Assembly: GCA_026686845.1 (NCBI GenBank)
Contig: JAIVEN010000020.1
Coordinates: 1,453,501-1,517,500, forward strand
Origin: Adenanthera pavonina
Taxonomy: Eukaryota; Streptophyta; Magnoliopsida; Fabales; Fabaceae
Direction of reading: 5' to 3'
Length of the DNA stretch: 64,000 nucleotides
The notes below the pieces were generated by a model that was not told where the DNA came from, searched no databases, and worked only from the letters and a program-made list of their open reading frames with translations. Below are positions 12,301 to 23,652 of this stretch, piece by piece. The stretch's first letter is position 1, and every line of letters starts with the position of its first letter. Both the position numbers and the translations under genes were made by a program.

Positions 12301-14471
12301 AACAGGAGAAGTCACTTTCATCTTCCCATACAGCGCAAGATGCACACAGCAAAGCCCACGAACCTCCTTCTGATTATCTAAGTAATCAAAGAAAGGTTGA
12401 TATATGGAGGGATAATACAGTTTATGATCTAGAAATCAGTGAAAGAATACATGAAATCTCCGCTAATAAGCATCCAGAGCCTGCTGTATCTTCACATAGA
12501 TCTAGTCTCTTTGCTGTTTCTCCTCCTAATTTGGCGAAGTCTTGGTCTCATTCAGCTTCCTCTTGGGAAATGTCAAATAGTAGCACAAGCCAGAAGTTTA
12601 TGTCTGTTCAGACACCCCCATGTCTAAATGCATCTGGTGCCTTGAGTAGGAGTTTTCAGTCAGGCCAGACCAATTTTATTTTGGCAGATAGTTGGTCACT
12701 AAATGTTGATTCCAAGTATAGCCCTGGTTTTCGGCGTGAGTTACGTGTACAGAATGGATTTTACCCTGGGTCTTCATCAGGGTCAAAGGAACCATCTGTG
12801 AATGTCTCTTCAGTTAGTTATGACTATCTCAACCGAAATAATAATTGCAAGGGAGCTTCTGAACACTTTAACCATAGTTCTGCAAAATACTGCAATGGTT
12901 TAAATTGCAATGAGATCAGGTCTGGAAAAGATATAAACTTGAATGTGATGCTTTCAAGTGATTCATCTAACAACCAAGTATCCCAGTCAGGTCTTGCGGT
13001 CATGGATGGAGAACAGAAGCATGAGGAGCATCTTTCAGGGTTGCCTTGGCTTAGAGCCAAGCCGGCATGTAAGAATGAGGTTCAAAATGATGGTAGAGGT
13101 TTCACTGGTAGAGATCTAAGTTTCACGCAAGCTGCTTCAACATCTAGCAAAGATGAAAGTGGAAAGGGCCCAAATGGAAACTTAATGCACAATGTAGCTT
13201 CAGTTTTGTATTCCAATGGCGTTGAGCCTAGGAGGTCAGAGATTGGTGACAGAACTAGTAATAAGAAAATTCTTGGCGTTCCCATATTTGATACGCATCA
13301 TATTTCTCCTAAGAAGGAATCTTCTGCATCCACTTCTCTCCCTGTGCCAATACCTAGTACACCTGACACTGAAACTGGGGAAAATCGGAAAAAGCCAGTG
13401 CTTGATATTAACTTGCCTTGTGATGTTATTGACTTGGACAAAGAGGATGACACACAAACTATTGCTGGTAAGAAAGGATCTCCTGCAACAGAATCCAACT
13501 GTAGAAATCTGATTGATCTGAACTTGAGTATGAGTGAGGACGAAGCGTCTTTGACAACTATTCCAAGTACCAATGTAAGGATGGTGGCAGAAATAGATCT
13601 GGAAGCCCCTGCTGTCACGGAAACGGAGGAGGATGTCAGCCCAGAAGAAAAGCTGCTTGAAACTCCTATAATATCAGCGCAAGGCCTGCAAGACAAGGCT
13701 GAAGAGGCACAGGATGAACTTCTGATGCATGCAGCAGAGGCCATAGTTGCTATATCATCTCACTACTGCAATCAAGTGGTTGACGTGATTACCAGTCCAT
13801 CGGAGAGTCCAATGGTGGACCCTCTTAATTGGTTTGCGGAAGTAATTTCCTCGTGTATGGATGATCTTGAGGCTAGGCCGAATACTTCTGGGGAAAAAGA
13901 TGATGAGAATAATGAAGAATCTTCCTCTGAAGGAATGGATTACTTTGAGTCCATGACATTGAAACTGACAGAGACCAAGGAAGAAGATTACATGCCTAAG
14001 CCTCTTGTTCCAGAGAACATCCTATTGGAAGAAACTGGAACAACCGTGTTACCTACTCGGACCCGAAGGGGCCCAGCAAGGAGGGGGAGGCAGCGGCGGG
14101 ATTTCCAAAGGGATATCCTTCCAGGCCTTACCTCATTATCTAGGCATGAAGTAACAGAGGATCTTCAGACTTTTGGAGGGCTTATGAGAGCAACAGGTCA
14201 TTCATGGTCTGGATTAACTCGGAGAAGCTCTTCAAGGAATGGTTGTGGCAGGGGGAGGCGGCGGTTGCGGGTAACCCCATCTCCCCCTCCTCCACCCCCA
14301 CCACCACCCCCTGTGGCAACCAATGAAACCTGTGCTCCATTGATGCATCAGCTCAGTAACATAGAAGTGGGACTGGAGGATAGGAGCCTCACAGGTTGGG
14401 GCAAGAACACAAGAAGACCCCGTAGGCAGAGGTGTCCGGCCGGTAATCCTTCACCAATCCCTTTAACCTAA
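9292..14471 (+). CDS. DUF863 family nuclear-type protein, three coding exons, 1083 aa
   Basis: Coding exons are 9292-9516, 9848-10661 and 12259-14471. The joins are in phase: the second join rebuilds a GGG codon from 1+2 bases. The start is the first ATG after the acceptor at 9289; earlier in-frame codons belong to the intron. Residues 76-95 hold SELHRLYRIQKDLMDE, the conserved core of plant DUF863 proteins. Other conserved stretches are RRKMFDLQLP (about 187), a Ser/Thr-rich middle, and an Arg-rich C-terminal block with GRQRRDFQRDILPGL (about 955). Several DLN-type motifs resemble EAR repression motifs: ADLNEP (about 262), LDINLP (about 728) and IDLNLS (about 765). A run of prolines lies at about 1022-1032. 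No catalytic motif or membrane segment is visible. The family has no firmly known function, and a role in transcriptional repression is inference from the EAR-like motifs. The frame is intact, so it is probably expressed. Confidence 0.92.
10662..12258 (+). other. Second coding intron of the DUF863 gene, enlarged by LINE debris
   Basis: This GT-AG intron runs from a donor at 10662 (G|GTCAG) to the TTTGCAG acceptor at 12258. About 0.95 kb of its 1.6 kb is antisense RTE-type LINE 3' sequence (11083-12065). The flanks contain nothing recognisable. Reading past the donor gives a stop after ITSLIALKI, so retention would truncate the protein at about 357 aa. Confidence 0.85.
11083..12065 (-). mobile_element. 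Two tandem RTE-type LINE 3'-end fragments, antisense in the intron
   Basis: Both copies, read on the minus strand, encode the C-terminal tail of RTE-type LINE polyproteins: NRLRWFEYVQNRGQEKP at 11139-11336 and NRLRWFEHVQSRD at 11688-11882. The same segment occurs as LRWFEHVQRRGKEEP in the element at 60.1-63.0 kb, so they belong to one family. The first copy keeps the family's 3' tail (reverse-strand CCTCACATTAGTGGAATAAA followed by TTGTTATT, ending about 11083). The second starts at about 11549 without that tail. GGCTACATGGATCATATGACG-type starts at 11118 and 11549 give a unit of about 431 bp. Neither copy can move by itself. Confidence 0.85.
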
Positions 14472-14700
14472 TCACCCTAAGAGAGGATCCTAAGTTTATA
14501 GACGAGGATTTATAGAGATTAAGTGAGTTCATTTCCATTTTGATGGAACGCATGTTCCTCTATCTCAGCCACGGGGATTTCTCTTGTAAATTTCTTCAGC
14601 CCGTATTTGGGTGTATGCTTGATTGTCGGTCATCTATCAACTTGTATTATTTTTAAATAATGTTGCATGATTTCTTTCAGGTTATCTCTTTAAAGAACGT
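14472..14700 (+). other. Probable 3' untranslated region of the DUF863 gene
   Basis: T-rich sequence after the TAA stop contains AATAAT-like stretches near 14655. The length is guessed from plant averages. No other gene is evident. Confidence 0.4.
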
Positions 14701-16085
14701 GAAATATATAGCAGTGCCCATCAACTTGGTGCCCTCCCGCCTTTTTCTTTTTGGGTTGATCTTAGGAGGTGAATTTCTTAGTTCTACTTCTACATGCAAC
14801 TAGGCCGCATGCGGCTTGTAAATTGCCTTCCATTGAAGAATGTCTCAGATTGATCCAAATTAAGGGTAAATTATTCTCATTTAAACATTTTTCTTGAAAA
14901 GCATTCAAATTACATAAAAATATATACTTATTCTTTTAAAATCAAAATTACCAAAGTACACTTAACAATAATATTAATATGTTATCAAAAAAATATTATT
15001 AATATATTTTATCTAAAATATTAATTGCACTTTTATTTTAACTAGAAGCCACTCTGCATTCCAAGAAAATTAGTTGTTTTATGCAAATTTTTTTTAGAAA
15101 ATTAATCGATTATGTTTTTATGTGTAAATGACGTTATTTATTTTATATTAAAATATTGAATTCAATTGATTGTAAAAGAATACAAGAATGAATGATTTAG
15201 TAATTCTGATGCTATCGATTGTTATATCTTGTGTCCATTTCTCAATTTTGAATGGGGGAATTACGGTCATGGACTAAAATCTTGAATTAATAGGCCAAAA
15301 TTTTGCAAAATCTCAATAATAGATCCTAGATTCTTAATTTATTAGAAATTAAAATTAAAATGATGAAAATACTCTTAATCAGTATGAAATGAGAGAAGAT
15401 GCATGTACAAAATTGAAATAATAGAGTATAAAATCCCAAAAGATGAGTGTAAAAAAATGGTTTGCAATAGTTAAAATTTGTAAGTGAATTTTGTCTTATC
15501 AATGGAAAATGGGGAGAAGATGAGTATAAAAAATTGAAATAATAGTGTAAAATTATTAAAAATGAGTATACAAAACTTGGCGATAGAGTTAAAAATTATA
15601 AGTGAATTTTCATTTATTAGTAGGATCGGGGGAGATGAGTGTCAAAAATTAAAATGGTAGTGTAAAATTAATGAAAATGAGTGTCAAAAGCTGAAAATTC
15701 TCTAGAAAAATTCACTTACAAATTTTAATTAATGTACCCAGTTTTTGATATTCATATTCAAGTGTTTTAAAGTGATATTTTAGTTTTTGATATTTATATT
15801 TTCTTATTTCATACTGATAAAGAAAAATTTACATGTAAATTTTAATTCTCACGCCCAATTTTTGACATATGTTTAGGGGTTTTGCATTGTCATGTAAGTT
15901 TTTAACACTAATTTTTTCCCATTTCAAACTAATTAAGGGTATTTTAGTAATTTTGATTTTTTTTTAATGAGTAATGGACTTTGGATCCATATTATTATTT
16001 TGTAATGTTTTAGCCATTTATTAAAATTAATTCCAAAATTTGGTCCATAACTGTATATTCCCCCCTTTAAATAAAATTTGACGGT
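14700..16085. other. AT-rich intergenic DNA with degenerate repeats
   Basis: No gene was recognised. From about 15360 to 15920 the sequence repeats variants of AAAATGAGTGTAAAAAATTGAAAT and TTATAAGTGAATTTT. It also has a reverse-oriented counterpart (TTTTTGATATTCATATT at about 15740-15800), so it looks like an old inverted or tandem repeat. Its element type cannot be assigned. Confidence 0.4.
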
Positions 16086-16269
16086 TTAGTTAGTTTGAGT
16101 CTGTTTAGAGTGGAGAGATCAGCAAGTCCAGGGGCATGTGAACAGATCGACTTGACAAAAGGTCTCTAACTGAAAGAGAGAACATGGTGTTATTCACATT
16201 TTGACATTGATGAGAATAAATAGAGTTAATGTTCCGGTAAAAATACAGGTGGGATTGTAAAACAATACA

Positions 16270-17515
16270 TCCCATTTTTTTTTTGATACAAAGGGAAAAG
16301 TAAAGACAATAACTAGGAAATATGAAAGAACTCATGTGATGCCATTATCACGTAAAAGTCGGGCAGCCTCATCTCCAGGAAACATTCTGAGATCTAGGGC
16401 TTGGTTAATGGCAAGTTTAGCAAAAAAGTCTGCAGCTTCATTCTCCTCATGGCTGATTTGAGCGACTTGCATTTTCCACTCTCTCTGCAGCATAAGTTTC
16501 ACCTCAGAGATAAGATCATGGTCATCATGAAGTTCTCCAATATCTACCATAATCAGTTCAATAGCTTCAGCTGAATCGCAATAGAGTTTAATATTTTTGA
16601 AACCTATATCCCAAGCTTGCCGAAGACCCATAAGGCAACCCCAAAGCTCAGCACTAAGATGATGTCCATGCTTTAGTCTCAAGGAGAAAGCAGTGATGAT
16701 TTGACCTGACTGTTCCGAAATGACTCCACCACATCCTCCTCCACAAGAAAAGGTAGAGAAAGCACCATCAACATGAACAGTGGCCACATCGGCGTCTAAT
16801 ATGTCTCTAGCTCCAACTTGAAATTGAAGTTTCTTATTTAACTCTGTACCAGCACACTTACGATTAGCTATCATCAAACAACTAAGAATTCCTTTGGCCT
16901 CTGCTATGCAAGCACCCATACTTTCTGTGGTACCAAGGAAGGTTCTTTCATTTCTTCTCTTCCAAAGAATCCAACAAAGGATACAGAAGATCTCACACCA
17001 TCGGCTGTCACCATGATATTTCTTATTTTTCAAATTTTGGGTCACCCAACCATTAGCTTCTAAGGACCAGAAGTGAGGAATAGAGTCAGGGACCGCGAGC
17101 GCTTCCCAAACTACCTTCGCATGTATGCAATCACGTAGGACATGGATAACGTCTTCTTTGGTTCCAGAGCAATGATCACAATGTCCACTCCCATGCAGTC
17201 CTCGATGACGTTTTGCCTCATTTGTCAATAATCGTCCATGCCGAACCAGCCACATGTGGGTCTTACATCTTTGTGGTATCTTCAATTTCCAAATACTGGA
17301 CCAGAAAGCATCCAGTTGAGCACCTTGTGGATTTAATCTTGTATAAGCAGATTTAATTGAGAATATCCCAGATCTCTCATGCCTCCATTTCACCTTTGCA
17401 TTTCCTTGGATCTGTTTGACTTCCAAACCAGATTTAACATGCTCCCAAGTTGCTTTAATACCTCCCCAAACTTTAGAGCCAGAATGTTTAACATAACTTG
17501 AAATTTGTCCCAACC
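16270..17515 (-). pseudogene. L1-type LINE 3' fragment: zf-RVT and RNase H domains, no reverse transcriptase
   Basis: An uninterrupted minus-strand frame covers 16332-17513. Its first part has the zinc-binding region that follows plant LINE reverse transcriptases (FSIKSAYTRLNPQG; FWSSIWKLKIPQRCKTHMW; HCDHCSGTKEDVIHVLRDC). Its second part is an RNase H domain with the acidic set VHVDGAF, SAELWG, LYCDSAEA and ENEAADFFAKLA. The apparent first residue is a TTG codon, so there is no genuine start. Reading upstream, recognisable sequence stops near 17515 after a TAG. The endonuclease and reverse transcriptase are absent, so this is a 5'-truncated copy. A T-run at about 16275 may be its poly(A) tail in reverse. 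The open RNase H frame suggests a fairly recent insertion. Confidence 0.85.
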
Positions 17516-18461
17516 ATTTAACCTATAGGTTAAATCGGCGAATCTGCCTAAGTTGTGGGTTGGCTTGTTATATCTTTATTTTATTTTATATTTATTTTTT
17601 ATTGTGTTTCCTTTATTATTATTGAATTATGTGAATTTGTTTTATAGTTTCAAAATGTTTTATAATTGATGGAGATATATTATATATGTTAGATTAATAA
17701 AATGTAAGGTTAATAAATGGTAAATTACATGAGTCATGTGGGTTGAATGTGTTTTAAAAGAGTTTATATCAATTTATGTAAAAAATAAGATATATTGGAG
17801 GGTTAGCAGGTTAGATTTTATAACCCACAGCTTCATCTTTGATTGGTTGGGTTATAAAAATATCAACATGTTTTTCACTTAGTCTATGATGAGTTAGCCT
17901 ATATGGGCCACCCTAACCCTAACCCGTTGTTGGATCTATTAAGAAGGTGACAATTGGACCGGAGTGGACAAACTCAGTTATTATTAATGTGGTTAGTATA
18001 AGAAAGTCTAATGAGAATTTTTCTTTAATATGAATCCCAAATATTATGATCAAATAGCTAATTGGCTTGCAAAGCATTCTAACAGGAGGATGAGCTTGGA
18101 GAATTGGTTTTTAACACGTCATTTCTTATATGCAATGGATGTATTTTATTGACTAAAAATTTGTTTTAAATAATTTTTTTGATAAAAACTATCTCTAAGT
18201 TGATTATATGGCCCAAATTAATTAAAAAAAATATTTTTTTTTTCAATTAAAAAATGACAAAATTTACATCTAGCCTGATATATGTTTGAAGGGAAATGTT
18301 CAAAAGATCAATGGTTCTCTTAGTATAATATGTAACTAGCTATGCACCCGTGCGATGCATGATTTTCTTTAGAAATAAGATATTTTAATGTAAACATCTA
18401 AAATGATAATACAATGAGTTAAAACAATTATATATTTATAAATAAAACAAAAACATAAATA
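17516..18461. other. AT-rich intergenic DNA, possible non-autonomous element
   Basis: No gene was recognised. GC-richer blocks near 17520-17570 and 17810-17935 share GGTTAA/GGGTT and AACCC words in opposite orientation. That fits the ends of a decayed non-autonomous hAT-like element, but no target duplication was found. Confidence 0.25.
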
Positions 18462-19138
18462 CCTCCGATTTCAAATATAAGACATCATTATCTACTTTAT
18501 ATATAACAATAAAAATAGTTAAAATTAGTTAAGCTAAATAAATTTGTAGCAAAATACCAATGCCAATGTGTAGATACCTTTGTAAGTGCTCTTTGAATCT
18601 TGAGGTCTGCTTTGTCCCTAGTGAATTTTTGATACCCAATGCACCTAAACCTTTTTACATTGAAAAAGGAATTGTAGCAAAATAAATTTTTCTAGATTTG
18701 CTCGTAATTAATTGTTGACCCTCCTCCTATGCGTAAATATGAAATTTCTCTCATATTTTATTGAATGAAGGGTATTTTGGAAAAATAAATATCTAATGAT
18801 GTAAAAATTTTGAGAGATGGCTTATATTAAATGTTATTGAACACTTCTATGTTCTTCTTCAGACCTTAAATATAAAACATTTTTAACTACTTTACACATC
18901 TTAAGAAAGGGATTTTGATTATTATATTTGTATAGAAATTGCAATATTTTTTTACCATTTGCCCTTATATATTATATTATCTCTTATATTTTATATAATA
19001 TTTATCTCTCACTTATCAATTGTAGATCAGGGACATGAATGAAAAAAAATTAATGTATTAGACAACCTCAAAAGATATTTTACGTTTTGGATCAAATATT
19101 ATTTTTGAAATATGTCTTATGTTTAGGATTGAAGGAAG
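18462..19138. repeat. Stowaway-like MITE pair, decayed
   Basis: The left end CCTCCGATTTCAAATATAAG (flank TA 18460-18461) is matched in reverse by ATGTCTTATGTTTAGGATTG...GGAAG (flank TA 19139-19140). These are the ends of the Tc1/mariner-type MITEs that begin CTCCCTCCGT in plants. At 677 bp it is longer than usual. A second internal end-like segment at about 18850-18885 suggests two adjacent or nested copies. Confidence 0.5.
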
Positions 19139-20095
19139 TACATTATAATTGATGTAAGTTGAGAAAATTTTGGGCCACCATAAGTACCCATACATATTTT
19201 AGCGAATTTGCTCGTATTCTCACATTTAATGCTTTATATTTAAAAAATTCATATTTTTAAATTATTGATATGTTTTTACAATTATTTTTATGTAAAATTT
19301 TTTGAATACTTATTTATATAAATATAAAAATAATATATTTTTTAATTTCATTCAAATTGGAGTAAATATGTGTGAATATTTTGTACAACATTTCAATAGA
19401 CTTAAAAATCCCTAAAATTATATAGGATACTAAAAAAATGTTATAATCAATCAATCTATTCATATAGGACAATGCATACTAATAAAATTTAATTGAAAAA
19501 TACTTAATATTTGTAACCTATAATTTTTTTTTAAAAAAAGTGATTTAGGTTAAATTTAAATGATTATTTATTACCATCATAAATTCAGAACTAATAGAAT
19601 TTAAATCATTCAAATCAAGAAATTGTATGCTTTATTTGAAAAATCATTACTCATAATATTTTCATGTTGAATATTAAAAATATTTAAACTTTAATACACA
19701 TTGTAGAACTTTGCCGTTATTTGTGATTCTATCCGATTTAATTTGAATTAGCCTGAAACCTAACAAATCTTTCAGTTGAAGTGGGATAGAAACAAAATAT
19801 CGAATGGTTTGATAAAAAGCACTAAATTTAAACTTATTTAATGAAAATTGACCAAAACCTTGATTTGAATTGATTAGACAACTTAAATATTGATTAGATG
19901 TAATTTATTACGTAGTTTAATTTCCAATTAATTTTTGACTTGGGATAATTTAAACTTAACTTTTAATTATTTAGTTTGAATCATTTAAGTTAAACTTGGC
20001 ACACATTCAATATTCATAGAATTATTTCAGTATGTATTACTTAATTTTTTTAATACAATTATCTAACATCTAATACTATCAGAACAAATTTAAGT
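19139..20095. other. AT-rich intergenic DNA, nothing recognised
   Basis: No open frame, RNA gene or transposon end could be supported. The sequence is A/T-rich with short poly-T runs. Confidence 0.4.
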
Positions 20096-20492
20096 ATTTT
20101 CGATAGAATTGTACATGGGTCGGGACGGGATCGGGCTGACTATTGCCCTATGTTATGCCCAAAGAAGGGGTCGGGATTGGTTTTTCAACTCATGGCCCGT
20201 CCAGGCTCGAAGTGGCTCATAGCTCGCACAAAACCGGGCAAGGCTAGTCTGGTCCTAAAAAAAGTTTGCAAAAAAACCTATGAAAAATAGAGACACACTA
20301 ACTTCAATGACAAAATAAGAAGGAAGTACAAAACGTGGTTTATGTCCAGTCAAGAAAAAAAACCTAAACTTTATGCCCTAAACTTTCTACAAATATTCAC
20401 AAGTAAAACCTGATAAATTAAAAAAAATAAAGATAACTTAATGTGAACATTCTATAATGGAGTGGGGTTCTCTTACCTCATTTTCTTGAAAT

Positions 20493-20553
20493 ATTTAGCA
20501 ATAAACTCTTCAGCAATTTGTGGGTATTTAGCAATAAACTCTTCAGCAATTTG
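20493..20553. repeat. 33-bp tandem repeat in the hAT 3' flank
   Basis: The unit beginning ATTTAGCAATAAACTCTTCA starts at 20493 and again at 20526. The solo LTR inserted at the end of the second copy. Confidence 0.85.
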
Positions 20554-23082
20554 TTAGGTTGACTGGTCATCCAAGAGGAGGGGTGAATTGGGTGATGCAA
20601 GATTTTTGCTCTTTTTGGATCACAACTCAATTTCACTAAGAGTACAGCAAAACAGGGATAAACAGAGATGGTTGTGTGCAGCAGCTGAGTAGAGAAGATG
20701 AAGAACAATACACAATGATTTATACTGGTTCAGCCTAACCACTTGGCCTACATCCAGTCCCCAAACCACCACTTGAGATTTTTCACTATATCCCACAGGT
20801 TTGATCTGGACACCTGTGAAGCCTCAGTATATTCTCACAAGTTTCAGTAGGCACTTGTGAAGCCACTCTCCTCACACCCTTACAAGATGTGTAAATCCCT
20901 TAGTGTTTCCCCACACTAAGATTCTACCCAGAATATGTAGAAAGAAATATTTACAGAATAAAAACTCTCTTGAAGAGTAGATAATACATTGAAAGTTCAC
21001 TCTATTGAGGTGGGTTTTTCAAACAATACTAAGATAGAAAGACTTTACAAATGGTTGCAGCATTTTCGCATAAAAACTCTTTTGATTGTTACCCATAAGT
21101 TCAAATGATGTTATATTTATAGATTTAGGTCTCAACTATACGTTAGAGACAAAATCTATCCGTTGGAGAAGTTATCCAACGGTTACTCTAAAAAACTATC
21201 CGTTAACCAACCGCATTTAATGCTTCTGACATACTGAAATTCGAATTTCGGTTGGTCAACAGACGAATTTCACAGAAATTGAAGGTTAACAGCTTCAACG
21301 TTGGAAGCCCGAAGTTCGTCTGTCATGAAGTGAAATTCGAATTTTGATACTTGAAAAATGTTTCTTCGTTGTAACATAAGAATTTTCATGTTGAAAGTTT
21401 TTCTGTTAAGTGTGAATAGTATTTTCAATTTGCTACAGTACCTTCGAAATTCAAATTTTGGAACCCCAAAATTCGTCTGTCCGTAGCTGGTTTGTAAGTC
21501 ATAGTAGCTCGTATAATTCAAAGTTCAAATTTTCAAATGTTAAAGTTCGTATGTCAGAGAGACCTCTTTTCAGACTAACTTTAAAATTCGAATTTATAAA
21601 TACTGTCATTCGTATGTCAACATATCACTCTAACAGACTCACAAGCTTAGTTTCTGAAATTCGAATTTTCATGTTCAAAGTTCATCTGTCAGTGAGCAAT
21701 TTTGAAATTCATTCTAAACTTGGTTTCAGATGAACTTTGACATAATTTCAGACGAATTTCTTTAGTTTTTATAAGTTTCATTTTGTCTGAAATTCGAATT
21801 TTCAAAACCCAAAGTTCGTCTGTTACTGAAAGCTTATTTCAGACACTTATCAAAATTCGAATTTCATCAAGTCAAAATTCTTCTGTCAGTGGCAAGCTCA
21901 ACTTTGCACGAAGGTTCTCTTCGAAATTTGAATTTTGGAGGCCCGAAATTCGTCTATCGCAATGGAACCTACGTAACTTCAAATTTTACACTGTAGACAA
22001 TTTTGCAGAAGCCATAACTCTCTCATTTTAACTCTAAATTAAGCAAATAACCTATGATTGGAAATCTCTCAATGTCTACTTTCAAATGAAAGAATTTTCA
22101 CTTAAAAAACACACATATTTTGTGAGATATGATCGAAATAGTGATAAGAGGTCAAAATTGAAAATTCATATCTCACTACTCAACTTTAAATAACCATAAC
22201 TTTTTCATATGACCTTCATTTTGAGTGAAATAACCTTCTTTGAAAAGTTTATTAAGTCTAGTTTCATATGAAATAAGTTTTTCATGAAAGCCATATGTAT
22301 TTTGAGAGATATATTAAAAACACTAATCAAATGTTAAACTCTAGATTCTTGAAAACCAAATTTCACTAACTATGCTTGACTCGAAATTCGAATTTCAACA
22401 CTTGAAATTCGTCTGTCAGAGGTAATATCTCTGGAACATCAAATTTCAGTCAGCAAAGTTCGTATTTTCACAAAGTATATGAAGTTTAACTTCTCAAAAT
22501 TCGTTTGTCATCAGAGTTTTTCAAATCTAACTTATGCTAACATCAGACTTACTTAATCTAACTCATTTAAAACATATGGTAACAAGATTAAGTAATTTTC
22601 AAAGATTAATCCCATTTCAAAACCTAAATGAAAATAAAATATACCTAGTGACTAGGTCTTCAAATGTTGAGTTCCACTTCCATTTGGTCATTTTCTTCTT
22701 GGCATGCTCCCTTCTGATCTTCCATTTTTAGAGCATCCTTTCTTTTCTTCCTTCTTGAGTGAGGCATGATATTGATTTTCATTTCTGTATTGCAATGCTC
22801 AGCTCACTCTTCTTACTTGGACCAACCTACATTTAATATATTACACTTACAAACCAAGTAGTTAGTCTAGTTTATATATCCAACTTATGTTATTCATTAT
22901 AAAAGTACAATGGATATATTTATACATAGCATGATATATGTATTATAACCATAATTAAATACATGCTAATATGTATTTTACTTCATTAAGGAACATTATA
23001 TATGTCATATACATATAATGCATTTGTTCCTTATTACTCTATATTTGTCATCACCAAAACTTATATTATACTAAACCTTACA
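20552..23082. mobile_element. Solo LTR, copy A (2531 bp), inside the hAT element
   Basis: The element begins TGTTAGGTTGACTGG and ends CTAAACCTTACA, so it has TG...CA ends. The direct 5-bp repeat CAATT flanks it (20547-20551 and 23083-23087). It shares its first 1.5 kb with copy B at 51888-53539: the start, a GGGGTGAATTG segment, CCACTTGAGATTTTTCACTAT, a stretch at about 21110-21260, and an array of AAATTCGAATTT and TTCGTCTGTC motifs. There is no gag-pol sequence, primer-binding site or second LTR, so it is a solo LTR left by recombination. The superfamily (Ty3 or copia) cannot be told from an LTR. Confidence 0.85.
21236..22510. repeat. Array of AAATTCGAATTT palindromes alternating with TTCGTCTGTC motifs
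   Basis: Within LTR copy A, at least eight AATTCGAATT-type palindromes occur (about 21240, 21330, 21590, 21657, 21791, 21856, 22384 and variants). They are interspersed with the heptamer family TTCGTCTGTC (about 21316, 21472, 21812, 22405) and its reverse GACGAA. Spacing is irregular, about 60-130 bp. A matching array lies in copy B. Confidence 0.8.
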
Positions 23083-23652
23083 CAATTCTATTGCCCCTAA
23101 AAATGTGAACATTCTACTCTACAAATGCAGTCCAAAATAATGAATAATCTACGTATATATTTTGAAATTGGTATAGGATCTCCTATAATCCCAAATATAA
23201 GTAAATAATTTGTGTATATATTTCAATATCTTAGATTCTCAGTTATCAAGTAAATAACCTCAAGAGGAAATTATATGCATAGTGCATTCTTGTGATTTAT
23301 GTCTAGCCATACAAAACATGGTTTGACAACTTTCATCCAAAAACATGTTTCCAACTCCACCTCTCCAATCTCCATCATCATAAACAATATTAAAGTTCCA
23401 AATCGATGATAAAAATAAAGTAATATAACATCATAAATTAAAAAGAAATTACAACACTACAACATACATATTATAGTGTCATTGTACAACATAATAAAGT
23501 CATAAATATTAATGATCCATAACATGACACAATTCACACAACTGTGAAACCAAGTATTACAACACAAACCATGACCTAAAGTTTCATTCGTAAGTCTTAA
23601 AGACCGATAACAAGGTAACACAACAATGAAGCCAAATTAAGAGAAAATAAAC

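Noticed and set aside
13298..13744. 148-aa minus-strand ORF within the DUF863 exon
   Set aside because: Ser-rich antisense shadow of a conserved coding exon.
17908..17926. CCCTAACCCTAACCC resembling telomere repeat
   Set aside because: Only about two units, and the plant repeat is CCCTAAA. It more likely belongs to repeated GGGTTA words of a decayed element.
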